DNA of 64,000 nt. Source: Pterois miles (lineage: Eukaryota > Chordata > Actinopteri > Perciformes > Scorpaenidae). The translations under genes and the position numbers were made by a program. The notes under the pieces were generated by a model. That model saw nothing but the letters and a program-made list of their open reading frames with translations, made no database searches and had not been told where the DNA came from. The DNA lies in the NCBI GenBank assembly GCA_947000775.1, contig CAMQGK010000327.1:17866501-17930500 (forward strand), in the 5' to 3' direction. Numbering within the stretch: position 1 is the stretch's first letter; every line of letters starts with the position of its first letter. Positions 1 through 13,480 of the stretch are shown here, in pieces.

Positions 1-768
<768 letters not shown>

Positions 769-769
769 T

Positions 770-1059
770 GGGAGCGGCAGTAGCTCAGTCCGTAAGGACT
801 TGGGTTAGGATGTGGAGGACCCGGGTTCAAATCCCCCATGGACCAAGACCAACTGGTTGCTGGAGAGGTGCCAGTTTACCTCTTGGGCACTGCCGAGGTG
901 CCCCTGAGCAAGGCACCAAACCCCCAACTGCTCTGGGCGCAGCCCCATCACTCTGACATCTCTCCATTGACATGTATATGTACTGTGTGAACAACAGAGT
1001 GTAAAACTGAATTTCCCCACTGTGGGACTAATAAAGGAATATCTTTCTTTTCTTTCTTA
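770..1059 (+). mobile_element. tRNA-derived SINE, full-length looking
   Basis: The head carries a tRNA-like internal polymerase III promoter: an A box reading TAGCTCAGTCCGTAAGG at 781-797 and a B box reading GGTTCAAATCC at 824-834. A unique body follows. The tail holds CCCCACTGTGGGACTAATA, then AAAGGAATATC and a TTTC-rich run to 1059. The same tail recurs in reverse at 4853-4921, so it is dispersed. From memory, this tail type is shared with L2-like LINEs in fish, which would supply the reverse transcriptase; that link is inference. It is not a functional tRNA gene, because the head is followed by SINE body rather than an acceptor stem and terminator. Confidence 0.88.
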
Positions 1060-1096
1060 CATACACATATATATATATATATATGTACATACATAT

Positions 1097-1138
<42 letters not shown>

Positions 1139-1175
1139 TACATATACATACATATACAATATATATATATATATT
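1060..1175. repeat. interrupted (TA)n array with an internal duplication
   Basis: TA arrays separated by blocks of GTACATACATATACA. The unit of spacer plus TA array appears twice in succession (about 1085-1105 and 1134-1160), which suggests tandem duplication by slippage. It lies directly after the SINE tail. Confidence 0.93.
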
Positions 1176-3558
1176 TTTGAAAATTAACAAATCCTAGTAA
1201 TCATGTTAATAATACCCACATTTTAGGCAGAAATCAACAGCCTGTCCAATACAGAGTCCAGTTCAGTCACCTCTTCTTATGTGCTGCAGCTGCAGCCGGA
1301 GATGCCAGCCAGCCCATAATCAACTCTGCCGTCTACTTAACTTTTCCTGTACTGTACATTTGTTCTCCAACATTAAAGTTGTGGATGAGCCAAATGACCA
1401 GCATCACTGCGGTGAGGGCATCCAACCCCAGGAGCCCACGCCTGTCCTGTCCCTGTCGACCCCAGCACTCTGTTCACAGCTCTTAATGTGGCAGGAAAAG
1501 TGTGAACATGGCTTTGGCAAACTGTAGTTCAGCTCACCATCATCACCATGGGCCAGTAAGGGGAAACATGCACACTCCTTGGATAGCTGGCCCAAAAGCT
1601 TCTGCGAGGGGATTAACTCCTTGTACTTCTGATTCCAGCCAGAGATTCTGAAGTAATAATCCCTGACATATTTTAGCATTTAAAAACTGCTTTGTTATAC
1701 ATATTATAGTTGCCTCATTAAAGTTGAGCTTGGAAGTTCAATTTTGTCCACTTACAAACTATAACACTATAACACTATACAGAATAAGTCCACAAGCACT
1801 TAATTTAGAATATTTTACAAAATTTCTCGGTTTTATGTGCCATTTGATCTCTGAGATATGCAGTATAGAAGCACAATGGCGATGACTTTCCCAGTAACAG
1901 ACATTGATCTCATTATTTTGACATCTCTAAAGGTTTTACGTTTGCCGTGGCATCTGTGATGCTGAAGAACTATGGCAGTGACTTTCAATTATATATCAAA
2001 TTAACAACAACCTTGCAGATTAACATGTCAAAAACAGTTCCTCTCATCTGGAATGCCATGCACCTGAACTGAGACATCATTAACTACAAATCTTTATAAT
2101 CTCTGTTCATTTTTTTTTTTACAACAACTCTCTCCAACAAACAAAACAGAAGCACAATGAGAAAAACATACGGAAGAATGTGGAATAATCATGTCTTTAA
2201 CCTGAAAAGCCCACGACCACAACAATCAGATTCCTCTATGCTTGGGTTTGAGCATTAGCCTTGCAGCTAGTCTATAAAACACCAGAAAGAAGACGAGAGG
2301 AATCTACATGTCCTTTGTTTTCCTCTTTGTTCTCTGCCTTATTATGGGAAGCCATTTGGCAGCAACCCTCGATAGACAGCGGTTTTCATACAACTCGTTT
2401 TCAAGGACTTGTTTGCTTTCCTTCCACATTGGCTTAAACGGAGCAAATTATATGTGTAGATGTTTTCTCAGTGAGTAAACCAACATTAATGATCATAAGG
2501 CAATCAAACAGATCCCTGAGTTGCATGCTATGATGTTGTGACCTTTTGATCAGGGCTTCGGGAGTCAAAAAGCCTGTTGTTGTCGGATGTGTCGGAGTCA
2601 ACAGCACAATTTACACTTCAACAGATGAATGATAAAGGCAGGATAAACGTGGCCTTTAGGATCAAACACTGGTTTGAATCCGATCTTTAAACACATCTCA
2701 CTGTCGTGTTTTGGAAAAAAATACATCACCTACTTGAGGTGGTTATTCTTAACATCACTCAGGTTTTATGAACTTGCTTGGGAAAATCTGCAGCTTTATG
2801 GGTGGTTTTTTGCACAGCTTTTGTACATTTAGAGTGCTTATGTCTCTTAGTGCAGGTGTCACAAACAGGCCTTTCCAAGTAAATGAAGTCAGCTGATTGC
2901 TCTTGACTTTCTCCTGGAGACTGTGGAGCCGGGACAGGGATCAGTCCTCAGTGACTGCAGTGATTAAAGTTTTTATGTAGTTGACAGAGGAGTTAGAAAA
3001 TGCCAAGGGACATTTAGATTAATGATGGCATCCTCGAGGCCAGTATTATGTCACTCTGAATGAGGACTGAGGAGACAGAGGGATGACATTTTTACAGGCC
3101 TGGTACTCATGATCACATTTGTGTCCACGCCAAATAGAAGCAGACACACACACTGTACACATGCATATGCTTCCCAAGCACTTCACCTTAACACACTCAC
3201 TCCGTGGCTGCAAGTGTGTGTATATGTGTGTGGTGAGTGCCATAGTTGGCTGGTGGGCCAGTGTTTGATGATGAAGTCATCAGTTTAAGTAAACTCCAGA
3301 TGGCCGGGCAGAAAGTAAAACAAGTGCCATCTGCTTAGATTCAACCGCTGCTCAACTTCTCCCCTCTCCGTCTCCCTGCTTCCCCTCCTCTCTCAGTTGG
3401 CACAGCTAAGGACCAGAGTACTCAGGACATTAATGCCATTAGTGAAATGTTTCAGAAGAGGCAGCCAAGCACAATGCATTACACCAGCGCTACATTACCA
3501 CTGAGGGCTACGTTCGCTGCTGGCTTATACAGTCACAAGGTAATATGCAACCTGGAAA
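1176..3558. other. unique intergenic or intronic sequence, no gene seen
   Basis: Moderately AT-rich sequence without long open frames or recognisable repeats. A short CA/TG-rich patch lies at about 3140-3235. The minus-strand frame at 1404-1679 and the plus frame at 1279-1527 overlap each other and look like chance. Confidence 0.5.
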
Positions 3559-3828
3559 TCAACTGAGGTATTGACTGTGATGGTAAAAGCATGTGTATCA
3601 CCCCATGCTGACTGTTTATAGTCCCAGACAATAACTTAAATACATGAAATCTGACCTCTGCATTTAACCCATCCTTAGGAACAATGGGCTGCTGTGAAGC
3701 AGCTCGGGGAGCAACTCGGGGTTTAGTGTCAAGATGTGTGACATGCAGACTGTAGGAGCTGCGCATCGAACCACCGACCTTGTAGTTAAAGGACAACCCA
3801 CTCAATGCACTGAGCTACAGCCACCCCC
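3559..3828 (-). mobile_element. tRNA-derived SINE, minus strand
   Basis: Read on the minus strand it begins at 3828 with GGGGGTGGCTGTAGCTCAGT, a tRNA-like head with the A box at about 3809-3819 and a degenerate B box GGTTCGATGC at about 3762-3772. The body has CCTACAGTCTGCATG, then ACACTAAACCCCGAGTTGC, then GCAGAGGTCAGATTTCATG. These body words recur in the plus-strand copy at 53038-53279, so the two are one SINE family in opposite orientations. The family is distinct from the SINE at 770, which has a different body and tail. Ends are approximate. Confidence 0.85.
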
Positions 3829-4852
3829 AGTAATGAAATAATACTCTAATTTCTTTTTAAAAAAATTAAGACATTGACATTAGATATTGATTTATTTTCT
3901 GTGTTCTAATAAACACTATTGTTTACTGGCGATCTGACCATTAAGTTTCAGCACAAAATAACACTGCAGTGTAAAATGCATAACATGATACACAACAAAA
4001 GCAAAACTAAACTAAAACTGAAAGGGTTCAGCTTCAGGGAAGCATGAATGTGCAGAGGAAATTTCCTGACACCTGGCCTGTTAGAGTATGAGATATTTTA
4101 TCTACAAACTTGACATTTTGGCCTTAGGTTGGTGAAAGGGCAAACCTCGCTGGGTGTCCATAATGAGACGGGTTCATCCTCTGGGGAGCATCACTGTGCT
4201 CAATAAACGCCATGGTTGTCCTCTAGATTTTGATATAGCTCTTCTTGAGTACCAGTGCAGCTTTTGTTTGTGATAGTGGTGATAATGGGGGGATCAAGAG
4301 TCAGCAAAATCATTTACAGTAGGAATCATTCTCTGCAGACCATGCGCACAGCATATTTCATGAAAATCTGGCCATTGATTTTTGGAGAAAATTTTAATGC
4401 AAATGAGGGTAAAAGTTGTCTGAAAGCCTCCGAAATGATTTGCTGAAAGTGATGCTGTGGTGATACAGAATGTCTAGTCATTACCCGGTGTGAATAATTG
4501 TCTCGAGAGGAAAGTCACATAATTGGTGCAGAAAGTTTACATGAGACAAAAGCCGCTGCTTTGGCTGAGATATAATTATTTATGTTTATGGTGGAATTAT
4601 TGACTTTAGAAATACTTGAATTACTTTGTGTATTTTTTACACATACATTTTGAATGTCACATCCTGGGCCTGCACTAATTCTCTATGAAAGGAGCTCATT
4701 GCATGACATATCCTTAAAATATATGTATAGACATGCACAAATATCAACACTGGGTTTGTCGCACGCTCGGTAAGCAGAAAAAAAGTAAGATCCCTAAAAT
4801 ACAAACAAGCTTATGCTCTTGTCTCCTTTGATAATTGTTCACTATACCATGT
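3829..4852. other. AT-rich unique sequence, no gene seen
   Basis: No exon-like segment is visible. The stretch at about 4340-4400 has a faint resemblance to a dispersed teleost repeat core (TTTCATGAAAATCTGGCCA), but it is too short to call. The 63-codon frame at 4255 has no recognisable feature. Confidence 0.45.
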
Positions 4853-4921
4853 AAGAAAGAAAAAGAAAGAAAGATATTCCTTTATTAGTCCCACAGTGGG
4901 GAAATTCAGTTTTACACTCTT
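4853..4921 (-). mobile_element. 5'-truncated SINE or LINE tail, minus strand
   Basis: On the minus strand this reads AGAGTGTAAAACTGAATTTC, then CCCACTGTGGGACTAATA, AAGGAATATC and a run of CTTT units. It matches the last 70 or so bases of the SINE at 770-1059 almost perfectly. Only the 3' end is present, as expected when reverse transcription stops early. Because LINEs and SINEs can share tails, the parent could be either. Confidence 0.85.
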
Positions 4922-6693
4922 TTTCAGTTTTTTCAGTTTTACACTTTTTTCAAGTCAGCCTGAAAAAATTACATTTACACAGAAAGGTGGGAAAATCATG
5001 GTGAATTACTTTTGTGGCTTATGGCTAGCTGTACGTTATTGCTCGATGTGATGAATAAGCTAGAGAAGGTCTTGTTTCCCTCCTCCCACTGATGCAGAAC
5101 TCTTAGCGATGCCCTTCGTCTGGTATAAAAACATTGGACTCTACACTTGGTTTAAACTGTGTGTCCCAGAAGAAAAACAGGACCGATCTCCTTCACTGTA
5201 TGTTGTAATTAAGCCCACAGCTGGCAGTTCCCATTACGCCATCAGGGCGAGCAGGCGGACCTGGTCTGTGGCACTACAGGCCCTCCTCCTAACCTCTCCG
5301 CCCGCTGCCTTTTTCCTCTCCTCAGCACCTGTACATTGTAAAGAAGCCCAAACAGCCCTGCAGCTAACAGTCTGATGGCTGTGAGAGTGTTTGTTGTGAA
5401 ACACTTTGGTGTAACACATCATCTCCCCCCCACTTTGTCGTACATTTTCACATTCCGCCTCGCCGACTGTTTTAGTCCTGGGCCAGGTGGGGAATATGTC
5501 CACACGTGGTTTTAGGTTTAGTAAAATTCACACCAGCCTTTTATATCTGACAGGAAACTGTAGCATAATGAAGAACAGGCAAGTGGTGCGACAATTGCTG
5601 CGGGGGCGACAAAGCTGAGTGGCTACGGGTTTCATCACATCTGCCCCACTGCTCCTCCGCTCCTTTCTCTCACTCACTCATTCCCCTCTCTCTCACTTTG
5701 CACAAAAACGTTATGTTCGAGCAAGAATTTTAATTTTGTGCCGCTCTGAGTTTGCCCACACCACACCAAACGCGGCCCTGTTCCTGTAGGTTAGCTCTCT
5801 CCTGGCCAAGATCAGCTGTCTCACCGCAGAGCAGTCTGCTGTAAACACTAGCCAGATTACCATACAGACGACACACACAACTCTGTAAGAATGATCACGC
5901 TGACAAACTTACAAGCAATCCTTGTCAACAAAATAATTTGCTTCCAGCTGCATGCCATATTGATTTAGATGGAGGCAGTTACAGAGATTACAACTGGATC
6001 AAATAAAAACAGAACATTAGCATCCAAATCCATATTAGACTGTGGGAAGTCTTATGTAACATTTAGGAGGAAAAAACAAAACGCAAGTCCGGTAATGATG
6101 TGCACATGATTGTCAATAGCAGACGATTAAATTTCCCTCTTCCCCCAAAACCACTGCAGGTGCTACAAAAGCACAATTAAAGGTAAAACTGAAAACTAGG
6201 GTCACAGTTATTGTCGTTCCGAGGGGCACTTTCAAACATGAAATGACCATGGATTGTGTTCGTCTGTCTCCCTTTGTTGCTGTATGTTTATGTAAGAGTT
6301 CCTGTCCAAACACAGAGGAAAATAAGATAAATGTGGCTAATTAAAAGAACATTTATGTTGCTATATAGTTGCTGTAATAGATACCCCATTGTGGGGTCCA
6401 GGGTCAAAGATCCCCTTTAACCAATCACAACCTCTGCTCACATTGAATTTGACTCGCAAAAGTGGTTGATTTTTTTAAAAATCCTGTATCTTGCTTACCA
6501 CCACCACACACAGAGAGAGGCATAACAGGTACACACAACCTTAATTTAAAAAATCTGGTGTGTCACATCAAACTGAGGTTCACACTCTGAACTGAAGGAA
6601 TGAGTCTCCATGACTCATGGCTCTGCAATGAATTGGACCGAGACACTACAGCATGAGCACACCTGCTGCACCTTCACACTGCCCGCAGAATGT

Positions 6694-6695
<2 letters not shown>
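4922..6695. other. unique sequence, no gene seen
   Basis: A duplicated TTTTTTCAGTTTTACACT-like patch follows the SINE tail at 4922-4950 and may belong to it. The rest has no repeat I recognise and no exon-like frame. The overlapping plus and minus frames at 5109-5503 have no protein features. Confidence 0.45.

Positions 6696-6773
<78 letters not shown>
6696..6773. repeat. (GT)n microsatellite
   Basis: A perfect GT dinucleotide run of about 78 bases. Confidence 0.98.
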
Positions 6774-6774
<1 letters not shown>

Positions 6775-7338
6775 GACTCCTACTCCTACCCGTGTCAAAA
6801 TGCAACATGTTCCAGCTGACTGCAATTAAACGGTAAACTGGAAATACTTACAGTTGATTTAGTTGTACATAAATTGGTTTGAAATGTGTTCCAGGGAGGA
6901 GCTGGTTACCTCACCGTTCACCACCCAGAGCGGAAACACGTTTATCTAACTGGAGGGTTTATCAATTAAGCCCCCCACCCCACCTGCTCTCCACCTGCTT
7001 TTTGTGTGTTTCAAGACAACATGAAGATCATCTGGAAAACACACAAATAGTAAGACTTCACAATCAGAGCAGAGCAGAGTTACGAGACGTAAAAACGAAC
7101 ACAGCCAAGCAAAGAGAGATTCAGAAAAAAAAAGCTCAATTTCATACATTTTTTTCCTATCGCTTCTTTATTATTTGACTCTGTTAAACATCATAAATCC
7201 TCTGGATGGGTGATAGACTTGAGAGCCTCAGTGAGAGATTTATATCCCTTGCCTTTTTCTAATCCAATATCCCCTCCTCTACAGCCATTCCCAAAATGGT
7301 TTGGCTGTGAGGACTCTGTGGAGGCTCTGCTGAGGGGA

Positions 7339-7340
<2 letters not shown>
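6774..7340. other. unique sequence, no gene seen
   Basis: A 99-codon plus frame (6879-7178) overlaps a minus frame and ends in AT-rich sequence. It has no recognisable domain and is treated as chance. Confidence 0.45.

Positions 7341-7381
<41 letters not shown>
7341..7381. repeat. (CA)n microsatellite
   Basis: A perfect CA run of about 40 bases. Confidence 0.97.
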
Positions 7382-7383
<2 letters not shown>

Positions 7384-7603
7384 TCACACACCCTGAGTGA
7401 CCAGAGCAACAAGAGGAATGCAGCGAGTTGCGCCACATCCCAGCTGGACTGACAGTGAGCACTAGCGGTGTCCTCCTTTCCACCGAGGAGGATGAAAGGA
7501 CATCAACTGGTCTAAGACACAGAAGGAACGCCTGGAATTAAGAAAAGGGGAAGCTCTCCAACAGGGGCTTGCCTGGGAGACGACCTCGGTTCACTGCTAA
7601 AGC

Positions 7604-7624
7604 AAAGAAGAAGAAGAAGAAGAT
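7604..7624. repeat. (GAA)n short array
   Basis: Seven GAA-type trinucleotide units, followed closely by a poly-A run and a GAGA patch (7627-7650). Confidence 0.85.
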
Positions 7625-7650
7625 GGAAAAAAAAAAAAGAGAGAGAGGAG

Positions 7651-9952
7651 AGAACTTCAAAAACACTCCTCACGCCACACCTGTGATCAATTATGATCTG
7701 CAAAATGAGAGAGTTACTAACAAAACCCCAGCCTGTAATAATTCATAATTATCAAAAGAGTGGCCAGGAGGGAGCGTGCAGGGTTCACACAGACTTTGGA
7801 ACAAGTTCGGACGAAGGAGGAGGGGTGTACGGGTACGTATGATGTCCTCGGTGTGGTGCCCCACCTCATAGGCTGAGGCCTGGCTCAACCACAGGGTCAA
7901 ATGAATCTAATTGTGGTTTAATCATACATTCATGCCTATTGTCAGTGGAAACATTTGAGAGCTGTGTTATCATTGAGCATCGCCCCCTCCAATACCTCTT
8001 TCTGACTTCCAACTTCTAAAACAAAACTGCATTGTAAAATAAACAGCGCAGCAATAAACACCTACTCCACCACTGTTTTCCCAGTTGTTTGCGTAGCTGC
8101 TAGTGATTGCTCTCTGATATATCACATTAATAACATCCATTATCCATTGATCTGAAACAAATCAACACAAGATATTTTTGGCCGAGAATTTTCCTACGCA
8201 TGTCCCTGTGTGAACTAAGGACTCTTTTTTTTTGCTCGGAGAACTCAAAGAAATACAAAACAGACATCTTTTTTTTTGCAAGGCCACAACTATGAAGATG
8301 ACTCAATAAGGTGGAAATCACCAGTCTTTATGGTTGTAGAAACAGCTCTTATCTTAACGAGGGATTAAGAGTGATAAACGCTCACAATGGCCATCCTAGC
8401 TGTTTTTAGCAACAAACCTGTTGCAAAGTCTAATATATATAGATATCTTACACAGAGCAGTGAGGCAGACAGAGATACTGTGTGAACTGCGATGCTCTAA
8501 TGATAAAACCATCTCCGCTTATCATCGCTGCTGCTAAACCCGTCAGAGAAACACAGCAGTAATAATCAGACATGCTCTCACAGCAGTGGACACTTCTCGG
8601 ACTGGGAGGATGAGGAGGAGGAGGGTGCAAAATGAAACTCCTTTCCAAACAATCCCTGTGCCAGAGAATATCCCAGAGAATACATTCTCCCTGAAAGAAA
8701 ATAAATGGAATCGCCTGTTTGGGTTAGATCGCTGAGAAAAAAATAAAGACAATTTGCCGAAGCTGCTCAATATGTAGTGTGTTAGCACCGGAGTTAATTG
8801 GAGGAAAAATGTGAAATCTGAGCCAAAATGGACAAGGATAATTGCTGTTCACTTTGAGCTGGTAGTTCACAGCACTATCGTAAAAATAAGGTCCTCTGAA
8901 TTCAACAAAGGATCTCTGTTTACTTGTGATTTCTTATCAGCATGATCAAAATGAGGGAGTCTTAGATCCCCATATCAGATTGTGTTGTATGCCATGCTGT
9001 AAGCCTAGAAATTAAGAATAAATAAAACAGCCCATGTCAAGCGTCGAGGAAACAGAGGCAAGATTCTTATTTATTTCCATTCACCACTAAGTTTTCTCAG
9101 CTGCAGATATCTGCAGTTGTCTCTCATGTTACAGTGACATTATACACTATAATACATCATACTTTAATGCTGAAGTTTGATTTTCTGTATTACACAAGTC
9201 TGTGAGAACACCTGTCTAGGCTAATAAGTGGCTAAACATTTACATTGGATATGTAAAGCTGCGTTTTCCAGCTCTCAGTCTGATAGCTAACATTCTCAAA
9301 TACCACCGATGTAGTAGCTTTTGCATGAGGTTATAATTACAACCAAACCATGCTTGGATTTTCCCATTGCTGACTTACACTGCAGGGCAGCTTTAGGGCC
9401 CCAAAACTTATAGTTCAAGGATGGTATTGTGTACTGTTTAATCAGCTCTGAGAATTATTAAACGAAACTACAGTATATTTCATGTTGCTTAGGGCCACAG
9501 CAAGGCCTACACAGCTCCCCAGGCTCCCATTTAAGAACCACTACTTACTAACCACTAATAATTATACACCATTTCTAATATTATAATACAGCCTTATTAT
9601 TACATATTCCTTCATTGAACCCTGCACGATAAGCCTGTGTTTTGCCTGGTGAGGATAGGGCTGCTAGCTGAGAGAGTTAAATTATGCAAAGAGGGTCAGG
9701 TTGCTCAAACAGTTCGCCTGCAGGGCTGCCAGGGTGAGGTCCGACCGCGGTGGACCCAGTTAGCAGGAGGCCCAATCTGTCTCCCAAAAACCTTCAGTGT
9801 TAGCATGCATCTCATTAAGTTAACAGCTTGCCGTCAGCACGGAGACAGGAAGTCAGACTGTTGTGTCATGATGAATGCTCTCGTAAGCACCGCATGTCGT
9901 GGATGGAGGTTAAACTGAGGTATTCAAAGAGGGAGAGGGGTGGGGAGATGGT
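7651..9952. other. unique sequence, no gene seen
   Basis: Balanced to AT-rich sequence with no repeat that I recognise. The stretch at 7920-8000 and the ATTAATTGG context near 8793 are plausible regulatory sequence but not distinctive. Several 60-90 codon minus frames (8127-8788) overlap and have no motif. Confidence 0.45.
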
Positions 9953-9978
9953 GGGGGGGGGGGGGGGGGGGGGGGGGG
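9953..9978. repeat. poly-G run
   Basis: Twenty-six consecutive G, preceded by a G-rich lead (GAGAGGGGTGGGGAGATGGT). Homopolymers of this length are rare, and their exact length is unreliable in sequencing. The strand has G-quadruplex potential. Confidence 0.95.
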
Positions 9979-12819
9979 CATGGTGTTGTTAGAATATCTG
10001 AATCTGAATTGCCCTGTTTTTAATCCATTTTAATTGTGCAAGAACATTTTTGATAAACACCTCAATCTCATTAATTGACATTGTTGTAATTTACTTTTGG
10101 CTTTATCCAAGTATAAAGTTGTAAAATTTATGTGACATTTTCAAATGGTGTGCACTCATCACAGTTGCACACATGCAGCGAACCGTTCATCTGATTAAGT
10201 ACAGTTCATCGAAAGAATTGTGAAGAAATAGTTCTGTGTGACAGAACACAGAGTTATGCCTGATAGTGTAGATTTATAAACGAGAGACTCATAATTATTT
10301 TAGAGCCAAAAAGCAGATTTGCAATTGGCTTACCCAACGCTAAGTGGCCTGGAAGTCTTTACTTCATAGCAGCAGTGTTTTATTGGGGGCTGAAGCAGAA
10401 AGTGCTCGCCTGTCACTCTGATTCATTTGTTATTGCACTAATTTGCAAACAATACCCCAAGCACTTCATATATAACCATTTTCTGGGATAATTTGATTGC
10501 TCAGATGCTTGTCTGGGTCCCGTGGGTCAAAGGTTTTTGCCCCAGTGTGCAATGTACACTATTTCAGCAAAAAAAATAAACCTCATAAAAACTGGGGTCT
10601 ATGCCAACAAGTACCCAGATGGTTCATTTAAAAACCATGAAAACAACATTATATGTTTCTTATTGTACATGTTTCATAAAACTGCTAAGGTTACCCCCTA
10701 ATTCTATCCACGCGTGTGCACATAAACCCCCCAACGCAAGTGTATTTCATCTTCATCATATTTGCACATACATCGGAAGTATGATGTTTGTTCACATTAA
10801 AGTTCATGCAGTAACCTTGCCTGTGGTCAGATCATGTAAGATGAAAGCTATCAGACAGACCAGATGTGAATCAATCAAAATTAGCAATATATCATATATA
10901 TCTTTGAACTTAGTGGTAAAAGCCTGGGTAGAGATAAGTTAAGCCAAAGGTAATGATAGATGTCATATGAGTAGATTTTTTTTTCATCAGATAACTAAAG
11001 TACCTCACACATATATACCACATTTGCACTAAAATAATGACCTGTACAAATATTTTTTTTAAAATTAATACATTGTGGGTGTTTTTATAAACAAATAATA
11101 AAAATCTCAAAAATAATAATGTAATTTTAGGTTATGGTCTTTGTTACAATACGGTCCCCCATTCTGATGCTGATAAATTTGACAAGACATCTTTTTTTCC
11201 TCAGTTTTTTTGTCAAGTCCATGTACAAATCCTTGTTTTTTTTTTTCTGACAGATAATTACAGAGAATGAAAAAATATCACAAACACAGTGCAGCCCTTA
11301 AGCATTTATGAGTCTCTTACTTTTGCAAAGAAAAAGTTTCACAAACTCATAGAGGAGCTGCTATTGCTCCAAGATCTACGATATATGAAAAAAAAGAAAA
11401 GCAAAAATTATAAGTGTTGACATTTTCAGCCCAAAAACTAAAATGTGTTATTCTCCTTAAACTGAGATGTCTCTTTTCTTATCAGTTGATTGGTTTTGTG
11501 GCATGAAACAAACAGTGTAATGTGGTTACATCAATTCTAACTGCTAAATGTACAGTTGTCACTACTATAACACAAATATGTGAATAACAACTGTATCATG
11601 CATTTCACTATACTGTATTATTTATTCTATACTGTATTCAGTACGGTACTGATTCAGACACAAGCAGAGGATGTGGCCATGTTTGTCAAAATGGCCGATT
11701 CATCAATTCATTCATCGTTCATTCAACCACAGTCTCACTAGGTGGTGGTCATAACTCACCATCTCATTTCTTGCCAACTGCCATTAAACTTAAAAAACAG
11801 AGCAAAGATGAATACTTTTAACATCTCGTCAGTTTTGGTGTTTTAATGTGGACCCTCAATTGTCTGAAAACGCTACACATAAATCACCATTAGACATATT
11901 GATCCTGTAGCTTCGCTTAACTTCGCTAGCATCACTTTGGTTTATGTGGTTATGGCATGATGCCCACACCTGGGATGTCCTTCATGTATGCTGCAGGTAC
12001 TGTAGCTCTCCCTGTTGACTTTGTTATCTTCTGCCCACCAATGCCTGAATTTTATTAGAAATTAATATCAAAATGGTCAGTGTTTAATGGAAAAAATCAG
12101 TCATCCTAATAAATCCATGATAACAGGGCACTCCCACAATGACCCTCCCTCTTTCGCCATCCCAAACCAAACCAACCCCCATGCTCTGCTCCTCTGGCAT
12201 CATTCCTGACCCCTGCCAGTCTCTGGGAAACTCCCAGCGTGCTCTCTGTTCCACCAGGAACTGCAGGAAATGAGTCTCGGAGAGCGCTGAAGTTTAATAA
12301 AAAATAAATGAATGGGGTGTCCCAGGGACAGAGTGAATGAAGAGTGGGAAAGAGAGGGAGAGAGAGAAGTTGGTGCCCTGAAGTGGAAGACAGGCAAGAG
12401 AGGAGAAACAAGGTATACAATTTGAACCCATTACTGTGTGTGTTTCTGTACAGCGATGAATCAGTGAAACCAAAACCAGCTGCAACGAGGGGTTCTCTTG
12501 AACAAAAATGGCAACGCAGATCAACTAGCGGATCATTTAAAACCATCTAACCCTTTCTTTACCCTTTCTTACAATGACCAATGGGCATGGAGCCTACAAA
12601 CACAGTATAAACACACACCCAAACACAATTTGCTTGTGTGTGCGTGTGTGTGCACAGAGATAGCCACATAGATCCCTTTCTTCCCTTTCCTGACACAATA
12701 ACTCTCATGCTCTGAATGGAGGGGCAAACATTCCAGACATGCCACATGTCGGGGCTGCTGGCGAATCATTAAACTGTGGAAGAGAAACTGCAGGATACCC
12801 TCTTTTTCTCCCATGTCTT
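9979..12819. other. AT-rich unique sequence, no gene seen
   Basis: Mostly AT-rich with many short homopolymers and no dispersed repeat that I recognise. Between 12106 and 12550 three frames on both strands overlap a GAGAGA/CTCTCT-rich patch (12350-12370), which explains their openness. CA/GT-rich words occur at 12600-12655. Confidence 0.45.
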
Positions 12820-13030
12820 CTCTAATTACCCTTATACCTTTAATTGATGTTAAACATGAAACAGGTATTAACTTAAAGGGAAGGAGGAAAATAGAAATCT
12901 GCAGGGCATTGGAAAGTAAGTGGATGCACTTTATGCTCCGACGAGGATATGTGATAACTCTATAAATTAGGGAGGGTATTATCTTCCTTTGGCAGCTGAC
13001 TGCTCCCAGGATTACAGCTTACCTCTGGGC
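12820..13030. promoter_or_regulatory. candidate conserved noncoding element
   Basis: A repeat-free block with several homeodomain-type words (CTAATTACC, TTTAATTGATG, ATAAATTAGG) and an E-box-like CAGCTG near 12995. Such composition is common in deeply conserved vertebrate enhancers, but conservation cannot be seen from one sequence. No frame spans it. Confidence 0.22.
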
Positions 13031-13194
13031 CTCTTAGCCAAAAAGGAGAAAATAAACTTCCAGGAAAAGACATGACAAGGGAGTGCGGTATAAAAACACA
13101 AGCTAGAATAATAAAGGTTTACTCAACAAATCCGACTCTGAGCTGGTCCTGGAGAGAAAAGGGGGTGATTCAGTAATGCTATAGTTGTTGGATA

Positions 13195-13480
13195 TCTACT
13201 CAGAGCTCGCATACCCTCGGGGCCTCGGCCCCCTTTGAAAGCATGGCCGTCTAAGTGCCTGAACTGTAACACCAAGCAGTCCATTGAGAGGCAGGTGATG
13301 TGCAGAACAAAGGGAGGATTCAGCACCTCAGAGACACAGTGGGAAAGAGATGAGTGATTATTAGCCCCACCGAGGCCCTTGACAGACCATTTAAAGGCAG
13401 CTTCCTTTGATTGTGACAGTGTAATTGTTTCACAGATACAATCACGTTGAGCACTTACCTGGGGCAGGGGAAACTGGACT
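13195..13480. promoter_or_regulatory. candidate conserved noncoding element
   Basis: A repeat-free block with balanced composition and a 120-codon open minus frame that has no protein motif. A consensus splice donor, CAG|GTAAGT, sits on the minus strand with its exon edge at 13459, but the sequence before it is itself pyrimidine-rich and no exon is obvious. It could be an enhancer or an untranslated exon. Confidence 0.22.

Noticed and set aside
775..845. tRNA gene
   Set aside because: A and B boxes are present, but the segment continues into a SINE body and lacks a complete cloverleaf with acceptor pairing and a T-run terminator. The same applies to the heads at 3828 and 53038.
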